64,000 nucleotides of DNA, taken from contig QUOL01000005.1 of NCBI GenBank assembly GCA_009761415.1, forward strand, positions 1,550,001-1,614,000. The letters run 5' to 3'. Position 1 is the stretch's first letter; every line of letters starts with the position of its first letter. Of this stretch, positions 45,701 through 55,759 are shown one piece after another. A program made the translations under genes and the position numbers. Below the pieces are notes generated by a model that saw only the letters and a program-made list of their open reading frames with translations, ran no database searches and was not told where the DNA came from. Source of the DNA: Sarcomyxa edulis (taxonomy: Eukaryota; Basidiomycota; Agaricomycetes; Agaricales; Mycenaceae).

Positions 45701-47227
45701 AGTGCATTCCCCACCTCCAAAAGTGGCGGAGTATCCGTTCTCGTCGAGTCGGCCAATGGACACTAACGTGTATCCAACCTCGGGAGAGTACAAGACCTCG
45801 GTAAGTCGAAGTTTCGATACATCGACACCATTGGGGACCTCTATAACTAAGTCTCCCTTGCCAACAGCGCTGAAAGTCTGCTTGTTGGCAGCAACAAACT
45901 TTTTCGGAGGAATTTTGGCGAAATTCTCGAAATCTTCAAGGTACGGGGAGATATGGCGGGTGCTACCAGAGTCGAAAAGCTCCTTTCGAGGTGGGGTAAT
46001 GGTTTCTGAATGGTCACTGACATTTGCGATAGTTTCTGCAGGGTATTCGGGGTGATTAGGGACAAAGTCCCAAGAGTTAACACTCTCTAAGTCCGAATCC
46101 ACGGCGAAAAACGAGCTCGACTCGCTCTCATCACCACTGGACTCTTCATCACCAATCCTGCCATACCACGGACTATCAGAGTCCTCTTCGACATCAGAAA
46201 ACCAGTCCTCGCCGCCATCATCTTCATCTCCCACCACACTACCTTCCTCACTGGAGTTAGAAACACTCTCAAGGGACGGCATTCCATCCGAAGATGTGTC
46301 TGACATCTCGTCAACACCAAATACTCCCTCGCTATCAGAGTCCCAGTCTACGACGGCGTTCGCGGAGCCGCCAGACTTCGGTTTCTCCAAGGTAGGCTTT
46401 GGACATTTATTCTTGTAATGCCCCTTCTCACCACAGTTCCAACAGACTCCCTTAGGCTTCATGGAGCCTTTCCCACCACGAGATGACCCCCCGCTCGATT
46501 TCCCGGATGAGGCTGGCGCAACTGCCATGGCTTCGTCGTCGTCACGTGACGCACACGTCGACTTTGCAGCAGCGCGACGACGCGCGTTCTGCGCCTTCTG
46601 TCGCTCGTATTCCTCAGATATGAGTGAGACGAGGGCATTGGGATCGATGGTCTTCGAGGTGGTGGCTACCTTCGCAGCTGCCAGAATATTCGATGCGAAG
46701 TTCGAGAGGGAATAGGGTAAGGAAGAAAGGATAGTCGAGACATAGTCCTTGTCGTCGATGGTGACCCCCACACTGGCTAACTCCTCTTTCTTCGTACGTA
46801 GGTCCTCCAGGAATTGCTTGACATTCCCGTGGTCAGGACACTTCGACTCGAGGAAATTCGTACGTAGCTCCGTTTGGGCATAAGCACCCTTCTCCGTGTA
46901 CTCGGTGACGATCTCCTTCCACATCAAGGCAACAGTAGCAAGACTCTTGATACGCATGACGGTGGAATCGGGAATACGTTGGGTGAGAAGGTATTTCGCC
47001 GTGTTTTCGTCTTCATCCCACTGATCAACAGCTGCTTGTTCATCAGGGGTCAACGTAGTACTAGCGAAAGTGGGTCGCGGATGCTTGCCACCGAAATGGC
47101 GCCACTTGCGCTTTGCAGTAACGGCGACTTCGAAACGGTAGGCCCAAATTGCCCAGTTCGCGCCCGTATGGTCGAGTTTCGGCACGTTCGAGGGTAGCGT
47201 GTCGCTGGGGACAGTAGTGGTAGACAT
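42719..47227 (-). CDS. Copia Gag-Pol polyprotein, 1502 aa, intact
   Basis: Single frame without stops. In order: Gag of the UBN2 type (WKEIVTEYTEKGAYAQTELR), CCHC zinc knuckle CWNCGEKGHYKNKC (residue about 265), aspartic protease ELFDSGSTRHIS (about 425), GAG-pre-integrase region HRRMGHISPETARKL and CESCTYAKA. The integrase core has HTDVWGP, TFTDDKTRYTHLY, HSDRGGEYLG and PQHNGVAERRNRTI. Reverse transcriptase has ARLVAQGFSQVPGVDYFDTF, QIDIKGAYLNGEL and VVVHVDDC. RNase H has GYADADGSMAEDRHAVSGY and STTESEYIAATHAAKEA, ending near TKALPSAKVKHF. The order PR-IN-RT-RH defines copia. Gag and Pol are in one frame with no frameshift site. All catalytic motifs look intact. Confidence 0.95.
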   Translation of the reverse strand: MSTTTVPSDTLPSNVPKLDHTGANWAIWAYRFEVAVTAKRKWRHFGGKHPRPTFASTTLTPDEQAAVDQWDEDENTAKYLLTQRIPDSTVMRIKSLATVALMWKEIVTEYTEKGAYAQTELRTNFLESKCPDHGNVKQFLEDLRTKKEELASVGVTIDDKDYVSTILSSLPYSLSNFASNILAAAKVATTSKTIDPNALVSLISEEYERQKAQNARRRAAAKSTCASRDDDEAMAVAPASSGKSSGGSSRGGKGSMKPKGVCWNCGEKGHYKNKCPKPTLEKPKSGGSANAVVDWDSDSEGVFGVDEMSDTSSDGMPSLESVSNSSEEGSVVGDEDDGGEDWFSDVEEDSDSPWYGRIGDEESSGDESESSSFFAVDSDLESVNSWDFVPNHPEYPAETIANVSDHSETITPPRKELFDSGSTRHISPYLEDFENFAKIPPKKFVAANKQTFSAVGKGDLVIEVPNGVDVSKLRLTEVLYSPEVGYTLVSIGRLDENGYSATFGGGECTIRSPDGERVGRVPKNDKGLYRVVHESADVDSVNSAVETLTVMEMHRRMGHISPETARKLVEKGLVTGVRLDKSADESVFCESCTYAKATRKPVAKVREGERAAEFGGEVHTDVWGPAPVATIGGKKYYITFTDDKTRYTHLYTLKAKSDSFDAYKTYEAWCDTQHSAKVKVLHSDRGGEYLGKEFTSHLKSKGTKQKLTVHDTPQHNGVAERRNRTIVERIRALLHASGLPRFLWGEAARHVVWLMNRTTTKALDETTPYEALHHEKPDLRGVREWGSKVWVRLEKGTKLGGRVKEGRWMGVDDRSAGYRVYWPDKKSISVERNVYWDENAALSTRLEGEEVQFDETTAQNEKLTGNSKNSKSAPISAPVSSIPEDNNPPPPLEPLEPMPTRSRRERRPSSKVADLLAGKAVTSPYATRDPRIPAGVQLPTVPETAEEVVLEGEGTSDWMMVADDFLDEFAMALEMADVDALEPRTLAEARGRPDWPQWEEAIFDELKVLQEAGTWELVEKPEGVNIVGSKWVFRAKKDAAGNVVRYKARLVAQGFSQVPGVDYFDTFAPVAKLASIRAVLAMAARLDMELHQIDIKGAYLNGELTSQENIYMKQPPGYPAPNSSNKVCHLLKTLYGLKQSGRRWYQKLIDILVRSMDFLRCEVDQAVFFRRKRDALMIVVVHVDDCTLAATSLRLIENFKTEIRRYVEITDLGELHWLLGIEIKRDREKRTVHMCQRAYIDSILRRYSLEDLKPVSTPMETQIHLSTSQSPSTSQEYALMRDVPYREAVGSLMYASLGTRPDISFAVSTLSRFSTNPGPVHWNAVKRVFRYLKGTRDLWLTFGEVKKILAGYADADGSMAEDRHAVSGYAFLIDGGAVSWSSKRQEIISLSTTESEYIAATHAAKEALWLRSLIGQIFFPFSEPTTLFSDNQSAIALTQDHQYHARTKHIDVRFHFIRWIVEEGSLRLIYCPTDDMIADTLTKALPSAKVKHFASELGLRTA

Positions 47228-47274
47228 GGTGGAAGGGGTAGGACTTGTAGGGTAGATTTACGCAGGGTAAGCAG

Positions 47275-47287
47275 GGGCCCAATAACC
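47275..47287 (-). other. Candidate primer-binding site
   Basis: Directly after the 5' LTR the element strand reads GGTTATTGGGCCC. With one extra T this would pair with the anticodon arm of initiator tRNA-Met (GGGCCCATAACC), the half-tRNA priming used by copia of Drosophila. The tRNA of this organism is not in the window. Confidence 0.45.
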
Positions 47288-47733
47288 TGTGAGACGTACA
47301 AACGGAAGCGCGCGCGCTAGAGTAGAAACTAAGCTCAGTCGTTGTACTGACAACGTCTAATAATATATTCACCTAGAGTAGAAACTAAGCTACGTGCATA
47401 GGTAAGTATCAGATAGATAAATGAGAGATATGAAGAGCTCACCTCAGTCGTTGTACTGACAACGTCTGAGGTGTAGCAATAAAATATACTACTTTATATA
47501 CTCGAAGTATCGGAAACTATCCGTAAAACTCCAGGTAAATTCACCTGGGTCCAAAAGTCTGTTACAAAGCTATTCTACAGTAAAAGGTATAGTAGAAGGT
47601 ACGGGTTTTGTGGCAAAGGGGAGGTATGGAGAGGATTGTATTCACATACCGCATATGGATATCGCGGCTTGCCGGCCGGGCGTCTGTCGGCGTCTATCGC
47701 GTGATGGGACTGACGCAGCTTGGGATTCCAACA
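47288..47733 (-). repeat. 5' LTR of copia element
   Basis: 446 bp, TG...CA ends, apparently identical to the 3' LTR at 42266-42711. It contains the promoter for element transcription in the minus direction. Confidence 0.93.
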
Positions 47734-47738
47734 TGAGG
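47734..47738. repeat. Target-site duplication, right copy (TGAGG)
   Basis: Matches 42261-42265 exactly; confirms insertion by integrase rather than recombination. Confidence 0.9.
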
Positions 47739-48146
47739 TGCCACTTCCCTTCGGAAAATCCATATTTCTATCCAGTCCATGGAGAGCCAATGACTTGATT
47801 CCAAGCATTGCCATGATCAATGCTTGATCAATGCCTTGTGCATGGTAACCTCCAAGAAACTCCTTGTTGAGACTGTCTACGACAGTGTCAATCGATGGGA
47901 TCACTTGCGGAATAGCTGACACAGGACCACGTTTTTGGTCGATTAGGAACAGGCCAAGCTTACAGACTTGGAAAACATCATCGTAGTCGTGTACATCCGA
48001 GTCGATTGTGTCACCAATTCCTGGAAGTCGGCATCATTGACCGATTGGCTCGGGGGCATCACTGACAGATTATCTCGTCGTGGTAGGTCCTCTAGAGCAA
48101 TGTACGATATGATAGGAAAAATGAGGATGCGGAGTTCTGAGCGCAT
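47734..48146 (-). pseudogene. hAT-like transposase remnant
   Basis: Minus-strand coding fragment with NDADFQELVTQSTRMYTTTM then MFSKS, an apparent intron (gtaagc...gtcag), and IPQVIPSIDTVVDSLN continuing to SLALHGLDRNMDF. The pattern FSK...P.V.P.ID....L recalls the segment of hAT (Ac-like) transposases that precedes the catalytic and dimerisation regions. Nothing else of a transposase is found on either side, and the copia element sits at its downstream end. Domain assignment is tentative. Confidence 0.5.
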
Positions 48147-48568
48147 CTCAAAAGATGCTGTCTTGAACTAGATGAATTCCTATTATGAAAACATTTTCTT
48201 TGTTTCAAGTATTCGTTCGAGTGAAGTCTTAGACACAGCAATATCGACAATGGTAGTCAAAAATTAAGTTAAGCAAAAGTTAAGTACTCGGCTCAAACTC
48301 GGCTGACACTGGTCGCGTCTTGAGACGCGACTGAGGCACGTGACCTTCTCGCGATGAAGTCGCGACCTCACTCCAATGTCAACAAATACTTAGTATTCGT
48401 GCTCGATGGCAGTGTACGGGTACCAAGTGGATCAAAAATCGAAGAAGTTCGTAGTCAACTGAATAAATTCACTACCCATAACAGAGTGTGTACAAAATGT
48501 GGTATGATGATTTCATGCTGTTTCCCGATCTCGGTAAGAAAGCCAAGCACGATCTATGTCCCTTCGAT
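48147..48568. other. Spacer without recognised gene
   Basis: About 420 bp between the hAT remnant and the 3' end of ATPase copy B. AT-rich, no conserved frame. Confidence 0.45.
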
Positions 48569-51500
48569 TCAAAGATCTTCCGAATCCGAATTCGAGCGCA
48601 AGCCCACATCCAAGTCTGAAGCCTCCATTACTGCATCCTCGTCTTCATCGACTGAGATGTTCCCATCCTGTGCAGCATCTACTTGCTTTTGCAGACGAGC
48701 AGCAGCATCCATATCGAACGATCCAGATAAGATTCCGACTGTTTCCGAGTCTTGACGAGTGTCATCCGAGCCAAGTTGAGGACATTCGAACCACTGGTAG
48801 GAGGGCTGACCAGCGCTGAAGAAAGGTTTCATTCTACGCACTGTCGCGATAGACTGCGGGTCACGTCTGGGGTGCTCCGCAAGGAGATCCCTGGTGCAGA
48901 GAATCTTAGCGTACAGGTCCTTATCCTTCTTTTCGATAACGTTGTAACAAACGTGCGAGCATCCGTAGATGAATATATTGTATCGTGGATGAACTGTCTT
49001 GTTGTGATGGAGAGGTCGACTGGACTGCCCAGGAAGCGCGATACGAGACGGGGTAGCCAATTGGACTTCGGTGCGCGGGCGCTTGGGAGTGGACTGAGCA
49101 TCGTCATTGGTACGGGGTCTTTTCTTGTCTTCCTTACCCTGCGTCGACTTTGGGGGAGGTTTTTGGGGATTACTGGCCGCGACAGGAATATAAGCCTCTG
49201 GAATAATAGGGAGCTGCACACCAAGTTCCATAACAAGGCTTATATAAGGACGTCGGTCGGGCGCCGGACGCGACGTCGTCTTTTGGAAGCTTTGATCAGG
49301 TATTGTCGATGTTTTAGGGAAGAAATTGATGTCATGTTCATCGATTTGATACGCGTTGATAGTCCCGGCTTTTCGACGACGCTTGATCTGTACTAGGATG
49401 CCCGATATGGCCCATTCCCCAATGACCGTATCCCACATGAGGATAGGGATGATCATGTCTACGACGGGTCCATTGGTGCGGCAAATAATGGCTGCACAGC
49501 GCAAGAATGCTGCTGTGGCAGCTTTTGTAGTTGTCCCTGAATCGTCGGCCATTTTGATCCAGTGTGTAAAGCGCACATATGCCTCCTCGAAAGCTCTCTG
49601 GAGTGGTAGACTACCGGAAACAGGCTGACATTCAAGGATGTCGTCGATGAATCCGTCTGCGACCAACTCCTTCAAGAAATCGATGAGTTTGACGCCTTTG
49701 CTAAAGGAGTCCTGCGGCTGATCCCGAGCGGCTGCTCGCATATATGCTCTGGTCAGTAAAAGACGTCCTACGAGTTCCCCCATCTCTTCTTTGTCCAGAA
49801 GTCCATCTTGCATGGACTGGTAAATAGTGTCAACATCCCACGAAGCCCCCGAGTGTTTGCTCTTGCGCTGAATAAGAATCGCGGCCGCTTCAGCGAGGAT
49901 AGGCTCGGAAGAGTAGCCAGATCGCATGTACTCCCGTGAAGTGGGGACAGAATAAGCCAATCGCATGTGGTTAGCGACGAGATTCGCTTCGTGCTCCCGA
50001 GCTGCTTCCCGTTTGGCCTCATAACTGAGCGTAAGTTGTACGTCCAACAGTGCTAATAGTGCTTCGCTCGTCCAAAACGCGGGGCTCTGGGTCTGCGAAT
50101 TGCACAGTAACTTAATAGAAGCAATATCGAGCACCTGTGCCGAAGATAGACCAGCTTTAATGAGACTCCCAAACCTGCGTGGAATAAAGCGTCAAAAAGG
50201 CAGATTTTCCAAGCTCATAGAAGATTCGGAACTTACAGGGCTCTGCCAAACCGTGACATAAATTGGACATCAGCAACGCTTGCGAGCGTCTCTACATTCT
50301 CACGAATAGGCAAATCCGGGGAGCAGTCGAAAGGGATCTCCGTTATCGGTGCCTGAGCGGTGAGGCGAGTGGATATACGAGCCGATCTACCAAGTATGGA
50401 AGGCGGTGCAAATTTTTCGAGCTTGGATGCGGTCGACATGAAGAGAACAAACAATCCCTTGGTCCTGAAATGGCTGACAGACGAGCGTAGGGCATCGTAT
50501 AGCACATGCGCCTCGTCAAAGTATATCACGAGTTTGGGGACATTGGCAGGATGAGGTTTCGAAACCTTCGCCGTGATGACATTCAGCAGAATCTCTAGCT
50601 CCCTGTTCGCCGTTTGCAAAGCGATACTGAGGCTGAGCGTGTTGTCGTCTGATTTTTCGGCGTCACTGCAGACGTCATCATATAGGGCTTGCCTGTGTGC
50701 ACTATTGTCGAGATAAGTTCTCCAAGCCAACGCAAGGTCTTCGAGGGTAGCTTGCTTGTCGAGGGTCGAGACGATTTTTAGCAGCTTACGGAACAAACTG
50801 GCGAAGAAGATAAGATGATAAAGTTCCTGGCGGTAGGGATCTCTGAGATTACTGCGAAGGAGCTCGCGAACTTTGAGGTCGGGTTTAGACCACGCAGAGT
50901 CTGATGAAGAAAAGCCAAAATCATTCAAAGAGCACTCTTCATTCCAAAGCGAGACAGACCATTGGGCTCGTTATCCTCGCGAAGATTGAATGGGATCGCG
51001 AACACTAGGGATGCATATTCATACACCGTACGCGATTTACCGGTGGCGGAGCTTTGAATCAAAGAGACTGTATTACCGAACTCCGTTTGCCGTGTCATTT
51101 TGGCGATATTATTGTAAAGGAGGCGATGATACTGTCCTTGGTACTCGCCTCTCCAGGCTTTGTTCATGATTGGATAGATGATGAAAACAATTTAGTGAAT
51201 GACGTGATAAGTAAGACGATATGGAGCAACATACCTCTCTCTGCCGAATCAACAATCCATCAGCAAATCAAATGTAGGATAGATGACCCGTGCTCACCTT
51301 TACTCTCCTCAGATAGATTCGGTTGGAGAATATCTGGGTAACAGCATACATATAAATCGACTGGCGGGAGTGGCTGAGAGGCATACCAAGTTGGCGAAGA
51401 TCGTCGTATACTCCTTTATCGAAGCATCGATTTATCAGTTGCATGAAATGGGTGTCATTAACCAAGAGTCTAGCAGGGATGTCGGTCTTCCGAAGTCGTC

Positions 51501-51684
51501 CTTTTGAGGTTCGGATGACGAAATTGAGCATGTAAGCAAGTTCTATGCTGGAACTGATCTTCTTAGCTCCGAGTTCGACCTTCAGCTCGTCGTCTATCTC
51601 CTTGTTCGATATCTGATGCTCTTGAGGAGTGAACGATACGCGATCTGCGACTGCAGTGTAGTTTTGGGGGTTGGAAGTTGACAT
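48569..51684 (-). CDS. P-loop ATPase of unknown function, copy B (inverted relative to A)
   Basis: Paralogue of 35289-38464. Starts MSTSNPQNYTAVADRV (51684). The middle (about 49377-51388) is nearly identical to copy A, including introns, with the same Walker A-like SSATGKS and Walker B LVIYFDEAHVL. It lacks 13 codons directly after DEAHVL that copy A has. N- and C-terminal parts are much more diverged: the tail here reads RPYISLVMELGVQ, then a Lys/Pro-rich linker, YNIFIYGCSHVCYNVIEKK, and an acidic C-terminus ending SDSEDL. It shares the frame change near FNLREDNEPN seen in copy A. Same exon pattern, with the last intron at about 50176-50237. Function unknown. Confidence 0.6.
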
Positions 51685-52442
51685 GATGGTAGGTGATAAA
51701 TCGATGGTGATAGCTGGGTGATAGTTGAACGCAAGTTGAACATTGACGAGTGGCACGAGTCGCGTCGTTAGTATTTGAGACGCGATGCGGAGTTCGGTTG
51801 CGATTCAAACTCAGCCGATCATGAGTCTCCTTCAAGTTACCTGAGTCTTCTTGAGTACTTACTTCGTCCATTCTCGCTCGTTTGGCTTGATATATTTCTT
51901 GTGTCCCAGATGAACTTCTCACAAAACCACTTCCAACTCAGAACTGTTCAAGTACCCAAGAATGTGCTCGAGAACCTGGATTGATGAGCACTGGTTCTCA
52001 CCTCTAGCTGCAGTTCAGCAATAAATACCACATCGTCCTCTCAAAAAATACAACATGACAGAATCAGGATTGGTAGCGAAGATCTAAAGGGGTTAAGTAT
52101 CGTGGTGAAGCATAATATTTTTTTCTTCGTAGTCGCATGGTGATAGTCTTTGGCCAGCAACCATTCGAGCCTTGATAGGAGGAGGAGGAGGAGTCAGTTC
52201 CTGGAGTCCGGCGCTTCTTCGGTCTGTCAGAAATAGTATCGTCGTATACTTCGTTTTGCCTCCGGAGCTAGTGCCAGATGGCTCAATTAATTAATTAAAC
52301 CTGGTACATATGTCGCGAGGCTGGTCAATGCGGCTGATGATCGTACGCGTCAGGTCGGTAAGTGCACTAGTAGTACTATGTACGGTACTGTCTCGGATTT
52401 TCCCCAAGGACGACGCCACTCTTCTGAGTGCAACCGTGATAC
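51685..52442. other. Upstream of ATPase copy B, no gene recognised
   Basis: Contains the copy B promoter, a GGAGGAGGAGGAGG microsatellite (about 52179-52193) and a TTAATTAATTAA stretch (about 52287). No conserved frame. Confidence 0.5.
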
Positions 52443-52982
52443 TACTGTACTATTTCGACCGTAGGTTCGGTCACAGGTCACGGAGGTACCTGAACTGAAC
52501 CTATATGTATACCTGTCGCGGTCACAGAAGACAAATGAACTTGTTCAAAAAGAAGATCAAAAAGACCGCAAAACAAATTTTTTTTTGGCAAATCCGGTTC
52601 GCTCTCGTAGTCTACGCTACATAGGATGTAAACGAAGTACGGAAGATAGAAATTGAGCCGGAAATCAATGCATCTCCCATTCCGAGTCATACTTCTTCGA
52701 TACAGTCTTAGTGCGCTCAAATCCAGCCTGACCACTGTAAAAAAAAAAGAGGCCGACTTGACGTAGTTTGACTCAGGAAGAATGGTTACGAGTCTAGTTC
52801 GTTCTCCTCAGAGTATTACTCTTCGATGCTGCCAGCTCAAATTTGCAAACCTGACTGAACTTAAGTGAATCGAACCTATTTGTTGAGGGTCACTGGTCAC
52901 AGGCATATCTGAACTGGATTGAACTTGAACCTAGCAGGTCACAGGTCACACCCGGTGAACCTACGGTCGAAATAGTACAGTA
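52443..52982. mobile_element. MITE-like non-autonomous DNA transposon
   Basis: 26-bp perfect terminal inverted repeats: 52443-52468 (TACTGTACTATTTCGACCGT...) and 52957-52982 (its reverse complement). The outermost TA on each side may be a TA target duplication, as in Tc1/mariner elements, making the element 52445-52980. Inside both ends are GGTCACAGGTCAC words, in inverted order, as subterminal repeats. No coding capacity. Element class is inferred only from the ends. Confidence 0.75.
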
Positions 52983-53216
52983 CCGACAATTGCAGCAGCC
53001 ATGGCCCATGGCCGCAGTACTTGTTTCCGGGGTGCGTGACTGTGTGTGACCGGAGTTAGCCGAGGGGGATAAAGGGATAGCCACGGTTGCCACGGTTCCA
53101 CGCTCGACGACTTTCTACAGTTGCGCTGCTCGTCTCAACCGCCGCCCAAAGCCTTGCTAGAGTCTACTCCCATATTAATCTTTGGTCGAGTATCCAGCCA
53201 GCGCTTTACTTCAACA
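52983..53216. other. 5' flank of the 53.2-kb gene
   Basis: Spacer with no feature beyond the presumed promoter of the following gene. Confidence 0.4.
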
Positions 53217-53978
53217 ATGCACATTCATCTTCCAGGAGGTGCTTCCCTTATGCACATGGGTGACTTGGACTTGACTGTCCAGCTCACTTTCCCAAGCACA
53301 ACAATCCTCTTATCACTCTTGGTTTCTCTCGCTTTACTGGCCCTGATTCGTACTGCCATTATATATGCACCTTTCAGACGAAACCAGCAGAAAAAACAAC
53401 AGGCGCAACAGCACTCTTCGTCGTCTTCCAAGCAGGGCAGTGTCGCCATCGAGGGGGGCCAACAGCAGCAACAAGTGGAGCGGTCGTGGAGCTGGAGTTG
53501 GGGTCTGGGAATCGTGAAATGGGAAAGCCTACCTATCACACTTCCCGTCTCTCTACGCCTCTCCAACAACGAAATGCTCGGAACACCCGTTGGCAACGGC
53601 ATGGGCGTAGGATTCGGGGCCCCTAAACGCCGTATCGAAATGTCCCAAATCAATTGGCAAGTACGCAAGGGAGGACCAGCGTTCGAAAGTCCCGGTGAGT
53701 TTCTTGCCGCCTTATTGCCCTGCCCCCTTCTCATAAACATCCTTATCGTCAGTCCCAGCCGTATACCAGAGTGAAGTCCCAGTATCCATGGCCAAAATGA
53801 TCATGTCCCGACACGTAAGTCCAGATCCCTCGCCTTATCGACGCAACTTCTAATGCCTCCCCGCTTCTCATAGACATACCGGAAGCCCACACAAAGACCA
53901 CCACCGCCCCAGCGGTCTCCGTCATCCCCTTCCACCTCTGCATCTTCCCGTCGCATGCCCGCACCGTCAATGGTCTAA
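53217..53978 (+). CDS. Small single-pass membrane protein, unrecognised
   Basis: Exons 53217-53694, 53753-53814 and 53874-53978 sum to 645 nt (214 aa). One strong membrane segment (TILLSLLVSLALLALIRTA) follows a short lumenal or outer N-terminus of about 28 residues. Then come a basic RRNQQKKQQAQQ stretch, Ser- and Gln-rich low complexity, and a more conserved-looking block RRIEMSQINWQVRKGGPAFE. The end VYQSEVPVSMAKMIMSRHTY leads into a Pro/Ser/Arg-rich tail (RPPPPQRSPSSPSTSASS). The clean splicing and preserved frame argue for a real gene. Function unknown. Confidence 0.65.
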
Positions 53979-55759
53979 TTTTCCGGCATCCTAGAGTCCC
54001 GCTATATCATTATTTTTGTTACCCCTACCCCTCTTCCCATCACCCCCGCCTTCCCTCCTGCATACCATACCCGACCTGCGTCATGCAAATACCCATTCAT
54101 ACCGTCCACACTCCCATCTAACGCACTCCAGTTCCATGGCCCCTGGCCTCGTTCCACGTTCACACATCACGCCCAACAAATCCACCAACTAACGTTCGAA
54201 CACGACAAGCATGCAACAAACATCTCATGGACAACACCAGCACTATCTAAAAAAAATCTTATACATCATACAAATACACAGAGTCACCCTCGACGCCACG
54301 GTCAAACTAACGCTAACGCATCCACACATCGCACATCGCATTGCACTACCACCACATCCTGCTCGCCCACCCCGCTCGCATCTAATCCCCACCCACCGCC
54401 CACTCCTCGCTATCTACCCCCTTCACCGTTCCCATGTTCCACTAGCTTTATTTCGTTTTGAAGCCCCACCACCCTGTCTCACACTCGGACTTACACTACC
54501 CTGGACTCGGTTCCTTTATTCCTTTCTCCATCTCTCTATATCTATATATATCTGTCTTCGGTTTCTTTTTTTTCGTCTTTCCCAATGTGAATACTTTTTT
54601 CTTCGTTTTTCTCTTCTACACCGCCGCTTTTCTTGATTGTGCTTGGGTAGGTGTCCTTTTCCTTTTTTTTGAGCCCGACGTACCGACGTGCACGTATATA
54701 TTGTTCATGTTCAGAAATTCCTGTCCTTGTCATTTCCTGTTCGTTGTATATATAATTATTTGGAAGAGGAGGATTTATAGACTCAAGCTGTTGCTATCCC
54801 ATAGAGCTGGGAATCAGCGAGTGAAATGGAGACCGTACCATACCATTCGGGGTCGACTCCCTCACCAGAGCGAGGTCCGTGCGTGAGAACATCCGCATCC
54901 CACCCTATAAAAACCCTTCATCACCCGTCTTCGTTTCCTTCGATCTTTCCAAAATTTCAAAATCGCTGATGATGAAAACTGCTGGTGCAGTGAGATGAGC
55001 ACGACCCAATCGCTTTGCTTTTGTGGTCGGCGTTGACATCGTCCGTTCGGCACCAACTTTCTTGTTACACAATAAAGGGACGGGCTGAATGGTTTTTCTG
55101 ATGGCGTCTTTTTTTGATCTTTTTGGATGGATGGGCTTGATGGGTGGATTGGATGCATGGGTTGTAATCGGGTGGTCTGTTCGCTATGTGTATCTGTCTA
55201 GTCTTCTCGGAATGATAGATGATCATTGTGTCTTTTTTCGTGTTGTGGTCAGGAATTCCTTCTATTGTGATCGTTTCGTTCTTAGTTCTGAATTTGTTAC
55301 GGAGAAGTGATAGTGTCGGCGTTGGCAGTGGTCTCTGTCGAACAGACGCGTGCACCATAATCCACTTTTCTTGTTAGGATCGAGCTGCGAGTTGTGTTCT
55401 CAGCTCTATGCTATCAAGGAACCTCACACAGTACAAAAATACCTAACGATGCCACGGTGGTGCTGATTTGTTCAATGGTATGTACTCGCATCTTTCCATT
55501 CAGGTTGATTAATATTACTCAAGCTAACTTTCAACAGCCTCGATCTGGAGACTGCCATGAACGAACTCGACGTTATTCGGATTCACGTTCCTTTATATAA
55601 AGTTCTAGGATTGGGGGCTTCGGAATTTTTTGACAATGTAGATCACACCCACCGCGGTCGTGAGTTCAGAGTTCGATCGGTCAGGAGACCTCCCGAGATG
55701 TCCTATCCTTACTCAGGCCTCAGGCTTAATCCTAATCAAAGGTGGCCGCTCATGGGACC
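53979..55759. other. About 1.8 kb, pyrimidine-rich, no gene supported
   Basis: Very C/T-rich between 54000 and 54700, with several frames of 90-140 codons made of low-complexity Phe/Leu/Pro/His residues; these are composition effects. The stretch 54880-55360 is less biased but also without motifs. Probably long 3' UTR of the upstream gene and promoter of the dehydrogenase. Confidence 0.5.

Larger units (their letters stand above)
42266..47733 (-). mobile_element. Complete Ty1-copia LTR retrotransposon, 5468 bp
   Basis: Two 446-bp LTRs (42266-42711 and 47288-47733) begin TG and end CA and appear identical on reading. They flank one open frame (42719-47227). A purine tract precedes the 3' LTR, a candidate primer-binding site follows the 5' LTR, and a 5-bp TGAGG duplication frames the whole. 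All of this says a recent, possibly still active insertion. In the minus orientation the 5' LTR is the right one. The element has split a hAT-like transposase remnant. Confidence 0.95.

Noticed and set aside
43955..46055. Plus-strand frames up to 201 codons inside the copia element
   Set aside because: Antisense to the intact Gag-Pol frame; no known copia antisense product and no motif.
48752..49396. 214-codon plus-strand frame within ATPase copy B
   Set aside because: Antisense to a well-supported coding exon; no motif and no counterpart opposite copy A.
54780..54880. Possible tRNA because of a GGGTCGACTCCC arm-like stretch
   Set aside because: The T-loop lacks the TTCGA consensus and no acceptor, D or anticodon arms could be folded around it.
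54211..54886. Two overlapping frames of about 140 codons with hydrophobic segments
   Set aside because: They lie in a C/T-rich tract that gives Phe/Leu/Pro/Ser codons by composition; no conserved residues or splice support.
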